From Chloroflexota bacterium (GTDB taxonomy: Bacteria > Chloroflexota > Ktedonobacteria > Ktedonobacterales > Ktedonobacteraceae), in the NCBI GenBank assembly GCA_005881495.1, contig VBHI01000352.1, forward strand, positions 1 through 17,012: a stretch of DNA of 17,012 nt. Reading direction: 5' to 3'. Within the stretch, counting starts at the first letter, position 1; each line of letters opens with the position of its first letter. Position numbers and translations under genes: made by a program. Shown one piece after another: positions 1-6,953 of this stretch. The notes under the pieces are model-generated. The model did no database searches and was not told the origin of the DNA. It was given only the letters and a program-made list of their open reading frames with translations.

Positions 1-1101
1 AACGTTCCTATCGGTATCGTGGCTTTTTTTCTCGCCACTATATTCTTACACGAGGCTCGACCACAGGCCAATACCACGTTCGACTTCCTCGGGTTCATCT
101 TCGTTGCACTTGGTCTGGGATTGGTTCTCTATGCCCTCTCTTCTGCCAGCACAGATGGCTGGGGCTCTACGACAGTGGTCGGTTGCCTTGCCGGAGGATT
201 GATTTCACTGGCGATTTTTGTTGCCGTCGAGTTTATTCTTATCAATCGGGGAAGTCAACCTTTGCTTGACCTGCGTCTTTTCGCCAACGGGCCCTTTACC
301 ACCAGCATTATTGCGGGTGTGTTTGTCGTTTTTAGCCTTTTCGGCGGATTATTCCTCTTTCCCATCTACCTGCAATACCTACGCGGGCTGAGCGCTTTTG
401 AGTCCGGCTTAATTCTGCTCCCGCAGGCGCTGGCCTCAATGGTGAGCGTTATCATAGGTGGCCGCCTGGTAGATCGTATTGGGGTACGCGCCGTGATGAT
501 ACCAGGCTTACTCATCCTGGGGGTAGCCACCTGGGAACTCTCGTTCATTACGCTTCATTCTCCTTACTGGTGGCTCCAGTCAATGCTCGTCTTGCGCGGA
601 CTTGCCCTCGGTCTCACCGTACAGCCATTGACTGTCTTCGGACTCTCAGAGATAAAACCACGCCAGTTGGCTCAGGCATCATCTATGAACACGGTCATGC
701 GTTCTGTTTCAAGCTCGCTGGGCATAGCCGTTCTGGCAACCCTGGTACAGTCACGAACTAAAATACATTATGCTCATCTCTCCGAGCAGGTGACAGCCAG
801 CTCGCTTCTTGGCCAGTTATACACGCGCTTACAGGCGCTTTTCGTAGCGCACGGTGCGACTCTACAAGCTGCTCAATCTTCCGCTTTGAAGGTGATTAAC
901 CTGATGGTACAGAGACAAAGTTATGTTCTTGCCATTCAGGATGCCTTTTCGTTTACCGTTGTAGTCATTGTCCTGGCTATCATCTCGGTACTGTTTGTGC
1001 GCAGATCACGTAAGCCGAAGGGTATCCCTGAAACAGCACCTGCTACCGGCGCTCACGTGGAAGAAGAAGCTTCAACACCTGTGTTTGCTGTGGCTGAATA
1101 A
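1..1101 (+). CDS. MFS drug exporter, DHA2 (EmrB/QacA) family, C-terminal part (5' truncated by the window)
   Basis: The reading frame is open from base 1, so the true start is upstream of the window. A GTG at 19 lies inside the family signature NVPIG that opens a mid-protein helix of DHA2 transporters, and is not a start. About 366 codons remain, with roughly eight or nine hydrophobic segments. These include the cytoplasmic-loop motif GGRLVDRIGVR near residue 155 and the preceding helix of GLSAFESGLILLPQ type, both typical of 14-helix proton-driven exporters. The C-terminus is a basic then acidic cytosolic tail (RRSRKPKG...EEEAS). Known members export drugs, dyes or other toxic compounds across the inner membrane, but the substrate cannot be read from this fragment. 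It converges on the minus-strand gene at 1219-1785. Family assignment is firm; specific function is unknown. Confidence 0.85.
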   Translation, partial: NVPIGIVAFFLATIFLHEARPQANTTFDFLGFIFVALGLGLVLYALSSASTDGWGSTTVVGCLAGGLISLAIFVAVEFILINRGSQPLLDLRLFANGPFTTSIIAGVFVVFSLFGGLFLFPIYLQYLRGLSAFESGLILLPQALASMVSVIIGGRLVDRIGVRAVMIPGLLILGVATWELSFITLHSPYWWLQSMLVLRGLALGLTVQPLTVFGLSEIKPRQLAQASSMNTVMRSVSSSLGIAVLATLVQSRTKIHYAHLSEQVTASSLLGQLYTRLQALFVAHGATLQAAQSSALKVINLMVQRQSYVLAIQDAFSFTVVVIVLAIISVLFVRRSRKPKGIPETAPATGAHVEEEASTPVFAVAE

Positions 1102-1162
1102 CCACTTACTTTTCGAAACGGGCAGTAGAGATGCTTACAATCAATTCACCGCTATTTTCAAA

Positions 1163-1207
1163 GATCATGACCGTGGGATAGCGAGCAGCCAGATCACGGT
1201 AAAGATC
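1163..1207. terminator. Imperfect inverted repeat between convergent genes, possible hairpin terminator
   Basis: Two 13-base arms (gatcatgaccgtg at 1163-1175 and cacggtaaagatc at 1195-1207) match as inverted repeats at 11 of 13 positions, with a 19-base loop. They lie between the stop codons of two converging genes, where a bidirectional terminator would be expected. There is no clear U-run on either side, so a factor-independent terminator is not proven. The sequence AGATCA also occurs three times within it. Confidence 0.35.
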
Positions 1208-1218
1208 ACATCATTTGT

Positions 1219-1785
1219 TCATGAAAGGTGGTGATGAGCGGTCTGGCTACCCAAAACTACACAACGACCCTGCTGGGCGAGCGAGGCTAATATGTCGCCT
1301 TTGTTGACGATACTCCCCTCATCGTCGGCGGCAAACAGCCACTCATCCCATGCTGCTCTATTGGTAAAGAGAGCATATGCGACCGGAGCGACCTGTGTTC
1401 TCACAACACGCATTATCTCCAGGGCGTCATCAACACCCGGCTCTAAATGCTCCACGGCTTTGAGGCCGGATTCGGCCAGTGCTTCAAAAGAGCGAATTGA
1501 ACACACCTCACTTTCAACAACCTCGCAAACAACTCCTAGAACCAGCGATTCATGCTCATCCTGCTCCTTATCATCTCCTGCTGAGGCAGTCTCCCATACT
1601 CCCACCACCAGGCTACACTTTTTCGGTAAGCTTTTGAGAAATGAGCTAATCTGTTGTTTATTCCAGCCGCGCCATGTATAACTCTCGTCGTACTGCTCGA
1701 GCCGCAACGCGACGTCCAATAATGGCCTGGCGGCTTTCCACAGGGGAGAAGCGGCATCAAGCACCAGTAACTCTTCGGCTAACAC
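1219..1785 (-). CDS. Hypothetical protein, 188 aa, acidic, family not recognised
   Basis: The start is GTG at 1785 (minus strand), chosen because AAAGG lies nine bases upstream. The product has no signal peptide or membrane helix and is probably cytosolic. It alternates short hydrophobic strands (SLVVGVWE, LVLGVVCEVV, PVAYALFTN, GRCVVLGS) with acidic helices, suggesting a small alpha/beta fold. A low-complexity acidic loop (DDKEQDEHES) sits near residue 75. The Trp-rich piece AAWDEWLF and the closing GRCVVLGSQ are the most distinctive parts. I do not recognise the family; a GNAT-like fold was considered, but no acetyl-CoA-binding motif is visible. It has its own promoter-like sequence upstream and faces the MFS gene. 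Coding status is supported by length, RBS and promoter. Confidence 0.6.
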   Translation of the reverse strand: MLAEELLVLDAASPLWKAARPLLDVALRLEQYDESYTWRGWNKQQISSFLKSLPKKCSLVVGVWETASAGDDKEQDEHESLVLGVVCEVVESEVCSIRSFEALAESGLKAVEHLEPGVDDALEIMRVVRTQVAPVAYALFTNRAAWDEWLFAADDEGSIVNKGDILASLAQQGRCVVLGSQTAHHHLS

Positions 1786-1834
1786 AAACTATCGCCTTTC
1801 AAAACATAGTTGAACAAGGACAGTTCCCATCTTA

Positions 1835-1864
1835 AGTATACACCCGGAAAGGCACATCCCTCAA
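1835..1864 (-). promoter_or_regulatory. Candidate sigma-70 type promoter for the 188-aa hypothetical gene
   Basis: On the minus strand, TTGAGG (1859-1864, four of six matches to consensus) is followed after 18 bases by TATACT (1835-1840). The predicted transcript would start near 1828 and reach the GTG at 1785 with a leader of about 40 bases. Confidence 0.4.
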
Positions 1865-2019
1865 AATAATATCAGGGTTGTAAACTTTTATATAGGTAGC
1901 CACATACTTGAAATACATGATGAATAATATATTCAAATAAGAAAAGATTGTAACGCATTTGATTATTCCCAGTCCATGAACTGGCATTCTCTCTCACAGG
2001 CAAAACATGAAGCAGCCAC

Positions 2020-2048
2020 TAGTTAAATCTCACGGTATGCGCTATAAT
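2020..2048 (+). promoter_or_regulatory. Candidate promoter for the small Cys-protein / mutY pair
   Basis: A perfect TATAAT (2043-2048) is present, but the -35 region (about 2020-2025, TAGTTA) matches consensus poorly. It is the best promoter-like sequence upstream of these plus-strand genes. The predicted start of transcription is near 2055. Confidence 0.35.
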
Positions 2049-2130
2049 GGGATTGTCCTCACCAATCAATTGCAAGCGTAGAAAAGCAGGTGAGATCAGA
2101 CCCTTGTCCTGGGTCAACCAATTGTAAACA

Positions 2131-2137
2131 AGGAAGG
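2131..2137 (+). promoter_or_regulatory. Ribosome binding site deciding the start of the small Cys protein
   Basis: AGGAAGG lies nine bases before the GTG at 2147, whereas the in-frame GTG at 2090 has no usable Shine-Dalgarno sequence at a proper distance. This argues for the shorter 96-residue form. Confidence 0.5.
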
Positions 2138-2146
2138 TATAAAACT

Positions 2147-2437
2147 GTGCCCTGGTGTAAGTTTTTCATCCCAAAGATTGCTTCGCCTAGAGTCAAGCCA
2201 GATGATCCTGATTTCAACGATAGCGTGATGTATGCGAAATGTATTAAGGGTCATGTCCTTAAAAATGCTGATGACTGGATTCTCTGCGAGAATCTACCAG
2301 CGCCGGATGCGAAATGTTGGCAAGAAGGCGGCGATACCATATTTTCTTTGATGGCCCGTAAGCGCAATCAGTCTCAGGCAGAAAACAGCCAGCAGGATAT
2401 CACTGAAGAAATAACTTCTCAGCGTACAACATCGTAA
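2147..2437 (+). CDS. Small Cys-containing hypothetical protein (96 aa; 115 aa if the GTG at 2090 is used)
   Basis: The preferred start is GTG 2147, with AGGAAGG nine bases upstream. The protein begins VPWCKFFIP and has four Cys in its first two thirds (residues 4, 32, 47, 57) with a His at 36, then a polar Gln/Glu/Thr-rich tail that looks disordered. The longer form from 2090 would add two more Cys (CPGSTNC). The spacing does not fit a standard zinc ribbon, so metal binding is only a possibility. There is no signal peptide or membrane helix. The stop is 15 bases before the mutY ATG, which itself has a poor RBS, so the two genes are probably co-transcribed and translationally coupled. I do not recognise the family. 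Confidence 0.6.
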   Translation: MPWCKFFIPKIASPRVKPDDPDFNDSVMYAKCIKGHVLKNADDWILCENLPAPDAKCWQEGGDTIFSLMARKRNQSQAENSQQDITEEITSQRTTS

Positions 2438-2452
2438 TCCGAGTACCATTGC

Positions 2453-3445
2453 ATGAGCAAACAATCTCTGTCTCCAGATATTATTGTCCAACTCGCGCCT
2501 GAAGTAGTTGCCCAAGTACATTCTTCTTTACTACAATGGTATCAAGCTGGGCAGCGAGATCTGCCCTGGCGGTCAACAGCCGATCCCTATGCTATTCTTG
2601 TGTCAGAGATCATGCTCCAACAAACACAGGTGGATCGGGTGCTTCCAAAGTATCAGCAATTTCTCGCTGCATTTCCAACACTAACCGACCTGGCTCAAGC
2701 CTATACCGCTGATATTATTACAGTATGGGTGCCTCTCGGTTACAACAGGCGAGCAGTGAGCCTCCAGGCGATTGCACGCCAGGTAATTGCGGAATACGGT
2801 GGGCGCATCCCCGATACTATTGATGAGCTACTCAAACTAAAAGGAATTGGCCGCTATACCGCTGGCGCGATTGCCTGTTTCGCTTACGGCAAGCAGGTAG
2901 CCACCGTCGATACCAACATACGTCGCGTACTCCATCGCGTTTTCTTTGGCCTGGAACTCCCTGAGCCTAAACTCAATGACGCACAAATGTTACCATTGGC
3001 AGAACAGGTTTTGCCTGCTGCTGAAGCCTATCATTGGAATCAGGCCCTCATGGATCTTGGGGCTACCTTTTGTACAAGTAGTAACCCCCTCTGTACAGAT
3101 TGTCCGCTACAAGAATCCTGTTGTGCTTATACAGAGATGAAACAACATAGCCTTTTTCCATCGGGAACGGTGATGCGCCAGTTGCGCAAAGTCGCAGAGA
3201 AAAAGGCGGGTTACCAGGCGCGCCAGGTACAACCTTACACCAGCACAAACCGCTATTTTCGTGGTCGCATCGTCGACCTGTTACGCACTCAACCCGCTGG
3301 TCAACGCGTTTCGCTTACAGAGCTTGGATTGCAAATTAAGCCGACATTCAGCCAGGATGACCTTCCCTGGATTCAGAATCTGGTTGACGGCCTGGCTAAA
3401 GATGGTCTACTCGATTGCACCATTGACGGGGTACGTCTACCGTAA
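2453..3445 (+). CDS. mutY: A/G-specific adenine DNA glycosylase (MutY-like), lacking the NUDIX-type C-terminal domain
   Basis: Base-excision repair enzyme expected to remove adenine mispaired with 8-oxoguanine or guanine. The HhH-GPD glycosylase domain spans about residues 20-205. It contains SEIMLQQTQV with the catalytic Glu52, the helix-hairpin-helix LKGIGRYTAGAIA (residues 129-141), and VDTNIRRV with the catalytic Asp153. Tyr135 sits where endonuclease III has its lyase Lys, which supports MutY over Nth. A [4Fe-4S] loop follows: Cys207-x6-Cys214-x2-Cys217-x5-Cys223. The last 105 residues (NRYFRGRIVDLLR...GVRLP) do not resemble the NUDIX-like 8-oxoG-recognition domain of E. coli MutY, but a short winged-helix-like region as in actinobacterial or archaeal relatives. 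The ATG at 2453 has no good RBS; expression probably depends on the gene 15 bases upstream. Confidence 0.87.
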   Translation: MSKQSLSPDIIVQLAPEVVAQVHSSLLQWYQAGQRDLPWRSTADPYAILVSEIMLQQTQVDRVLPKYQQFLAAFPTLTDLAQAYTADIITVWVPLGYNRRAVSLQAIARQVIAEYGGRIPDTIDELLKLKGIGRYTAGAIACFAYGKQVATVDTNIRRVLHRVFFGLELPEPKLNDAQMLPLAEQVLPAAEAYHWNQALMDLGATFCTSSNPLCTDCPLQESCCAYTEMKQHSLFPSGTVMRQLRKVAEKKAGYQARQVQPYTSTNRYFRGRIVDLLRTQPAGQRVSLTELGLQIKPTFSQDDLPWIQNLVDGLAKDGLLDCTIDGVRLP

Positions 3446-3461
3446 ACTGTTTAGCTATTCT

Positions 3462-3490
3462 TTCACGCTCTTGCCTTTATCGTGTATACT
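3462..3490 (+). promoter_or_regulatory. Candidate promoter for the PIG-L deacetylase gene
   Basis: TTCACG (3462-3467, four of six matches) is followed after 17 bases by TATACT (3485-3490). It lies just downstream of the mutY stop and would give a leader of roughly 55 bases before the TTG start. Confidence 0.4.
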
Positions 3491-3552
3491 GTGGCTAAAT
3501 CTTGCTCTAACCCAACCAACGCCTTTCAACTTATTTATAAAGGAGCTCAACC

Positions 3553-4365
3553 TTGCAACTCACAAGCTTTAATGATATTACAAAGCAGTACCGGCATATT
3601 TTCCTCTCACCGCATCTCGATGACGCTGTATACTCCTGTGGTGGTACGCTAGCAGTACAGGTAAGCAACGGATTACGCCCACTGGTGATTACTGTTTTTA
3701 GTGGCGCACCGTCGCCAGAGCTGAACCTCAATCCCTTCGCCCTTGAAATACTACGCAAGATGGGAGGCGCTAACCTGGATGCGGCCAGCCTGGTGGAAGC
3801 TCGGCATAATGAAGACGCCAAAGCGCTGGATTATATCCACGCCGATTACCTCTGGCTCGGCTACCTTGATGCCATCTACCGTGGTAATCCAGCATATTAC
3901 ACCAGCAGTGAACAGCTAATAGGTGGCACGATTCACCCTGCCGACATTGAGGTTGATAAACAGTTGGCACAAGACCTGGGGGCGCTGCAAGAACGGTTAC
4001 CAGACGCAGTCTGGTATGCTCCTCTTGGTGTCGGTCGCCATGTCGATCACCAGATCGTCTGTTCAGCCGCCGACCGCTTGATTCAACGCGGAGCAAACGT
4101 CAAACTCTATGAAGACTTTCCCTATGTCTTAAAGGAGGATGCACTTGAAACTCGTCTAAACGAACTAGGCAGCGCGTTTGAACCGGCTTACGTTGAAATG
4201 TCCGAAATGCTCCCTATCCGCCAGGAGGCAATGGCCCTCTATACCTCTCAAATCGAGCTGAATTTCAACAGCAAAGCGAATATGCGCAAAACGGTGGATG
4301 AGTACACACACAACATTCGTCCAGTCCATACAGTTCGTTTGGAACGTTTCTGGACAACGCGCTAA
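3553..4365 (+). CDS. PIG-L / LmbE family N-acetylglucosaminyl-type deacetylase
   Basis: The product is a 270-residue zinc-dependent deacetylase of the PIG-L/LmbE fold. Family members remove acetyl groups from N-acetylglucosamine conjugates such as bacillithiol or mycothiol precursors, lipids or antibiotic intermediates; the substrate here is not determinable. The first metal-binding motif is SPHLDDAVYSCGG (His21, Asp23, Asp24) and the second is GVGRHVDHQIV (His163, Asp165, His166), both intact. An intervening region contains LWLGYLDAIYRG, as in other family members. There is no signal peptide, so it is probably cytosolic. The start is TTG at 3553, chosen because AAAGGAG (3539-3545) lies seven bases upstream and the N-terminal strand begins shortly after. 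It seems to be transcribed on its own, with a candidate promoter directly behind mutY and a 298-base gap after it. Confidence 0.87.
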   Translation: MQLTSFNDITKQYRHIFLSPHLDDAVYSCGGTLAVQVSNGLRPLVITVFSGAPSPELNLNPFALEILRKMGGANLDAASLVEARHNEDAKALDYIHADYLWLGYLDAIYRGNPAYYTSSEQLIGGTIHPADIEVDKQLAQDLGALQERLPDAVWYAPLGVGRHVDHQIVCSAADRLIQRGANVKLYEDFPYVLKEDALETRLNELGSAFEPAYVEMSEMLPIRQEAMALYTSQIELNFNSKANMRKTVDEYTHNIRPVHTVRLERFWTTR

Positions 4366-4663
4366 CCAGTAATGCAGCGCGTGCAGAGACTCTCCCTCTC
4401 ACACACGAACAGGAGCCTGGAGACATACTCCAGCTCCTACATCATTTTTAGCCGCGGCATCTACCTCTCTTTTCCCACCTTGAGCGTCTTTCCAACAGAG
4501 AGCGAGAACAGCAACAAGCAATAGGCCTCACCCTGCGAGCACACCATATTCCTTCTCAGCGAACTATAAGTCATATTACCTTTGGAAAGGGAACGATTCC
4601 GAGCAATTCCTTGTTATCACCTATGATGACAATTTACGTGTTACTTAGAGAGGTTACATATAT
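4366..4663. other. Gene-poor gap with a possible decayed reading frame
   Basis: No convincing gene, RNA or terminator is visible. One plus-strand frame (in phase with 4374) reads through the gap with a single stop at 4449-4451, and is then open for 71 codons to a TGA overlapping the next gene's ATG. Its translation has no recognisable motif. A 50-codon ATG frame at 4372 has no RBS. The sequence AGAGAGG about ten bases before 4664 is the RBS of the downstream gene. Confidence 0.4.
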
Positions 4664-6184
4664 ATGAGTTTAGACACTACCATCTCACCTTTGTTTCCAT
4701 TAAACGGCAATGCGCACGTTGCAGCCCATACAATCTACCTGGCATTGGGGTCCAATCTGGGAGATCGCCGTGGCAATCTCGCTACCGCGCTACAACAATT
4801 ACGCAATGTAATGGAAATAACAGCTGTCTCGTCCATCTATGAAACGGAGCCGGTTGGATACGCTGATCAACCGCTCTTTTTGAACATGGTGTGTGCTGGG
4901 AAGACTGGACTTTCCGCGCAAGACTTTTTGAAAAAAGCCAAAGAGATTGAGGCAGCCATTGGTCGCCAGCCATCGTTTCGCAACGGCCCGCGCCCAATCG
5001 ATATCGATATCATTTTTTATGACGATCTTCACATTACGCAGGATGATTTGATTGTACCCCACAAGCGTATGTCCGAGCGCGCTTTTGTACTGGTTCCTCT
5101 GGTGGAAATTGCACCTGAGTTGAAAGATCCCGTCAGCGGAAAAACTGTACAAGAATTGCTCAATACTGTCTCACAGGACGGTGTAAAAAGAATAGCCGCT
5201 CACTTGCGTATCTCACCGGATCATGATATTCAAAATGGCCAACCATCAGTACATGTTCGCATTGGACGAGCGGGTGTAGTTGGTGTAAGAAAAGCGCTCT
5301 TGATCGGCACCGAGGAACATCAACAGTGGTTTGACGCGATGTTTGACCTGTATGCTGATCTTGACCCGACACAAGCTGGCCTACATATGTCGCGCTTCAG
5401 CGATGCTCTGGAAGAGGTCATCGAACAGATGGCGTCAAGTGTATGGCCACAAATCGAAGTGCTGGCGGAACAAATGGCGCGCACGATCGTCGAGAAACAG
5501 AAAGTATCTCGTGCCGAGGTCTCTATTCGTACAGCTCTTCCTCTCCAGAGGTGGACCCCCGTCTCTGGCCGTCGTACGCAGGAAGTCTACGGCTTGATAG
5601 CCCAGGCTGTCGCGACAAAGAAAAGTAGCCGCTGCATCGTGGGTGTTGAGGTTGAAGGAATGGTTGCCTGCCCTTGCGCCCAGGACATGGTATATTCGTT
5701 TGCTCGGACGCGCTTACAAGAAGAAGGTTTCCCCGATGATGTCATTGCAAAAATGCTAGAAGTGACACCACTGGCGACTCATAATCAACGAGGACGAGCT
5801 ACCCTGATGATTGGCACAAAACAGAGCGTTGATGCCAGAGATCTCATCACCCTCGCAGAAAATGCTATGAGTTCCGAAAACTACGCGCTTCTCAAGCGGC
5901 CTGATGAACTCTACATTGTCAACAAAGCACATAGCAACCCTCGTTTCGTTGAAGATGTCGCTCGTGAAATTTTACGCTCCGTCGTCGAAAAGTACAGTGA
6001 CCTCCCAGAGGATACGTTTGTGTGGGTGCGACAACGCAATGAGGAAACCATCCATAAATACGACGTGGAGGCCGAAGGGTGGGGCACGTTGGGAGAACTG
6101 CGCTCAGAAATTTTAGATAATATCGCTGTTGAACATCATACTACCAGGGAGGAGTGGCTAGGCTTGACAGAGTTGGTAAAATAA
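4664..6184 (+). CDS. Bifunctional HPPK (FolK) - MptA/FolE2-type GTP cyclohydrolase fusion
   Basis: A continuous 506-codon frame carries two enzymes of folate/pterin synthesis. Residues 23-165 are HPPK, which pyrophosphorylates 6-hydroxymethyl-dihydropterin: YLALGSNLGDRRGNL near the start and the signature RNGPRPIDIDII (residues 106-117, metal-binding Asp113 and Asp115). Residues 195-500 are a GTP cyclohydrolase of the MptA/FolE2 (GCYH-IB/IV) tunnelling fold: VHVRIGRAGVVGVRK, GLHMSRF (239-245), ACPCAQ (Cys336, Cys338), THNQRGRA (His373) and NPRFVED (Glu430), matching the family's catalytic and metal-site motifs. The CPCAQ form resembles archaeal MptA, so the product may be either dihydroneopterin triphosphate or its 2',3'-cyclic phosphate. 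The joining linker is about residues 166-194. The RBS is AGAGAGG ten bases before the ATG. Domain calls are confident; the fused order (step 1 enzyme after the pyrophosphokinase) is unusual. Confidence 0.88.
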   Translation: MSLDTTISPLFPLNGNAHVAAHTIYLALGSNLGDRRGNLATALQQLRNVMEITAVSSIYETEPVGYADQPLFLNMVCAGKTGLSAQDFLKKAKEIEAAIGRQPSFRNGPRPIDIDIIFYDDLHITQDDLIVPHKRMSERAFVLVPLVEIAPELKDPVSGKTVQELLNTVSQDGVKRIAAHLRISPDHDIQNGQPSVHVRIGRAGVVGVRKALLIGTEEHQQWFDAMFDLYADLDPTQAGLHMSRFSDALEEVIEQMASSVWPQIEVLAEQMARTIVEKQKVSRAEVSIRTALPLQRWTPVSGRRTQEVYGLIAQAVATKKSSRCIVGVEVEGMVACPCAQDMVYSFARTRLQEEGFPDDVIAKMLEVTPLATHNQRGRATLMIGTKQSVDARDLITLAENAMSSENYALLKRPDELYIVNKAHSNPRFVEDVAREILRSVVEKYSDLPEDTFVWVRQRNEETIHKYDVEAEGWGTLGELRSEILDNIAVEHHTTREEWLGLTELVK

Positions 6185-6191
6185 CTCCGAC

Positions 6192-6221
6192 TTAACAACC
6201 CTTGTTTACTCATGCTATAAT
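6192..6221 (+). promoter_or_regulatory. Strong candidate promoter for rsfS
   Basis: TTAACA (6192-6197, five of six matches) is followed after 18 bases by a perfect TATAAT (6216-6221). The predicted transcript starts near 6228, about 35 bases before the rsfS ATG. It is one of the best promoter matches in the window. Confidence 0.6.
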
Positions 6222-6263
6222 GCGCATATAACAACGTATGTATGGCCATATACGGAAAGGCAT

Positions 6264-6653
6264 ATGGCAAGATTACTTAGATTGGAAGCGTTTGTGGAGG
6301 AAGTTCTGCTCGATCCTGCTCAGTTAGCGAAGGCGGCGGTAGATGTCGCATCTGATAAAAAAGCCTCGGACATCATCTTACTGGATATCCGGGATGTAGC
6401 CGCCTTTGCTGATTACTTTGTAATCTGCAGTGGAAACAACCCTCGTCAGATCCAGGCTATTGCAGATATCATTGACGAAGAATTAGGAAAACAGGGTGCC
6501 AAAGTGCTTCATCGAGAAGGCGTTGCCGAGACTGGCTGGGTGCTGCTGGACTTTGGTGATGTCATCGTACATATCTTTGGAGCCAGGGAACGGGAATACT
6601 ACCGCCTGGAGCGCCTCTGGAATGAAGCAAAAACGGTGGTTTATCTGCAATAA
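6264..6653 (+). CDS. rsfS: Ribosomal silencing factor RsfS (Iojap/YbeB family)
   Basis: RsfS binds ribosomal protein uL14 on the 50S subunit and blocks joining with the 30S, lowering translation in stationary phase or starvation. The 129-residue product contains the complete family core from LAKAAVDVASDKKASDIILLDI (residues 21-42) through FADYFVICSGNNPRQIQAIAD (48-68) to GWVLLDFGDVIVHIF (91-105) and the Arg/Tyr/Leu-rich tail REREYYRLERLW. The N-terminus is about ten residues longer than usual. GGAAAGG ends only three bases before the chosen ATG (6264), so the start has some uncertainty. The gene has its own strong promoter match. In many bacteria rsfS follows nadD, which is absent here; instead a small membrane protein gene follows 31 bases later. 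Confidence 0.92.
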   Translation: MARLLRLEAFVEEVLLDPAQLAKAAVDVASDKKASDIILLDIRDVAAFADYFVICSGNNPRQIQAIADIIDEELGKQGAKVLHREGVAETGWVLLDFGDVIVHIFGAREREYYRLERLWNEAKTVVYLQ

Positions 6654-6684
6654 TTCAAACAATTAGACAGAAAAGGTGACGACG

Positions 6685-6864
6685 ATGACATTTTTTCAGA
6701 ATCGCATGTTTCTCGAAGGCATCGCTCTCGGCGGTATATGCGGCATCATCATCGGCTCAATTATTGCCTTTACTCTCGGCGAAAGTAGCGTAGAAGCTAT
6801 CCGCCGTTTCATACAAAAACGCCTCTCTCGTAAACGAGGAGTAGAGTATAAATACCTCTACTAA
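6685..6864 (+). CDS. Small single-pass membrane protein, 59 aa, unknown function
   Basis: The start is ATG at 6685, with AAAAGG eight bases upstream; a GTG at 6676 abuts the same RBS and is less likely. The product has a short N-terminal segment, one glycine-rich hydrophobic helix (about residues 12-34, with GGICGIIIG), and a strongly basic tail (RRFIQKRLSRKRG), ending in YKYLY. By the positive-inside rule the tail should be cytoplasmic. Small proteins of this shape with a glycine-zipper helix are common, but I recognise no family. It is downstream of rsfS by 31 bases on the same strand and is probably co-transcribed with it. Confidence 0.65.
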   Translation: MTFFQNRMFLEGIALGGICGIIIGSIIAFTLGESSVEAIRRFIQKRLSRKRGVEYKYLY

Positions 6865-6891
6865 TGATGACCTCGTGGTTACGTTATTCTC

Positions 6892-6920
6892 TTGTCAATT
6901 CGCCTGATTCATGAAATAAC
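6892..6920 (+). promoter_or_regulatory. Weak candidate promoter for the lamin-tail-domain gene
   Basis: TTGTCA (6892-6897, five of six) is followed after 17 bases by AATAAC (6915-6920, four of six). The spacing to the GTG at 6954 is suitable, but the -10 is poor; read-through from rsfS is an alternative. Confidence 0.25.
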
Positions 6921-6953
6921 AAATAAAACATATAACACAAGGAAGGTGGCAAT

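Larger units (their letters stand above)
1786..2146. other. AT-rich divergent intergenic region
   Basis: This stretch separates the minus-strand hypothetical gene from the plus-strand small-protein/mutY pair. It is clearly richer in A and T than its surroundings, contains no convincing gene or RNA, and holds promoter-like sequences for both directions. Small dyads are present (CCAGT at 1969-1973 with ACTGG at 1980-1984), which could be an operator but may be chance. Confidence 0.5.

Noticed and set aside
4372..4524. 50-codon ATG frame after the deacetylase gene
   Set aside because: No ribosome binding site and a low-complexity Ser-rich translation without any motif.
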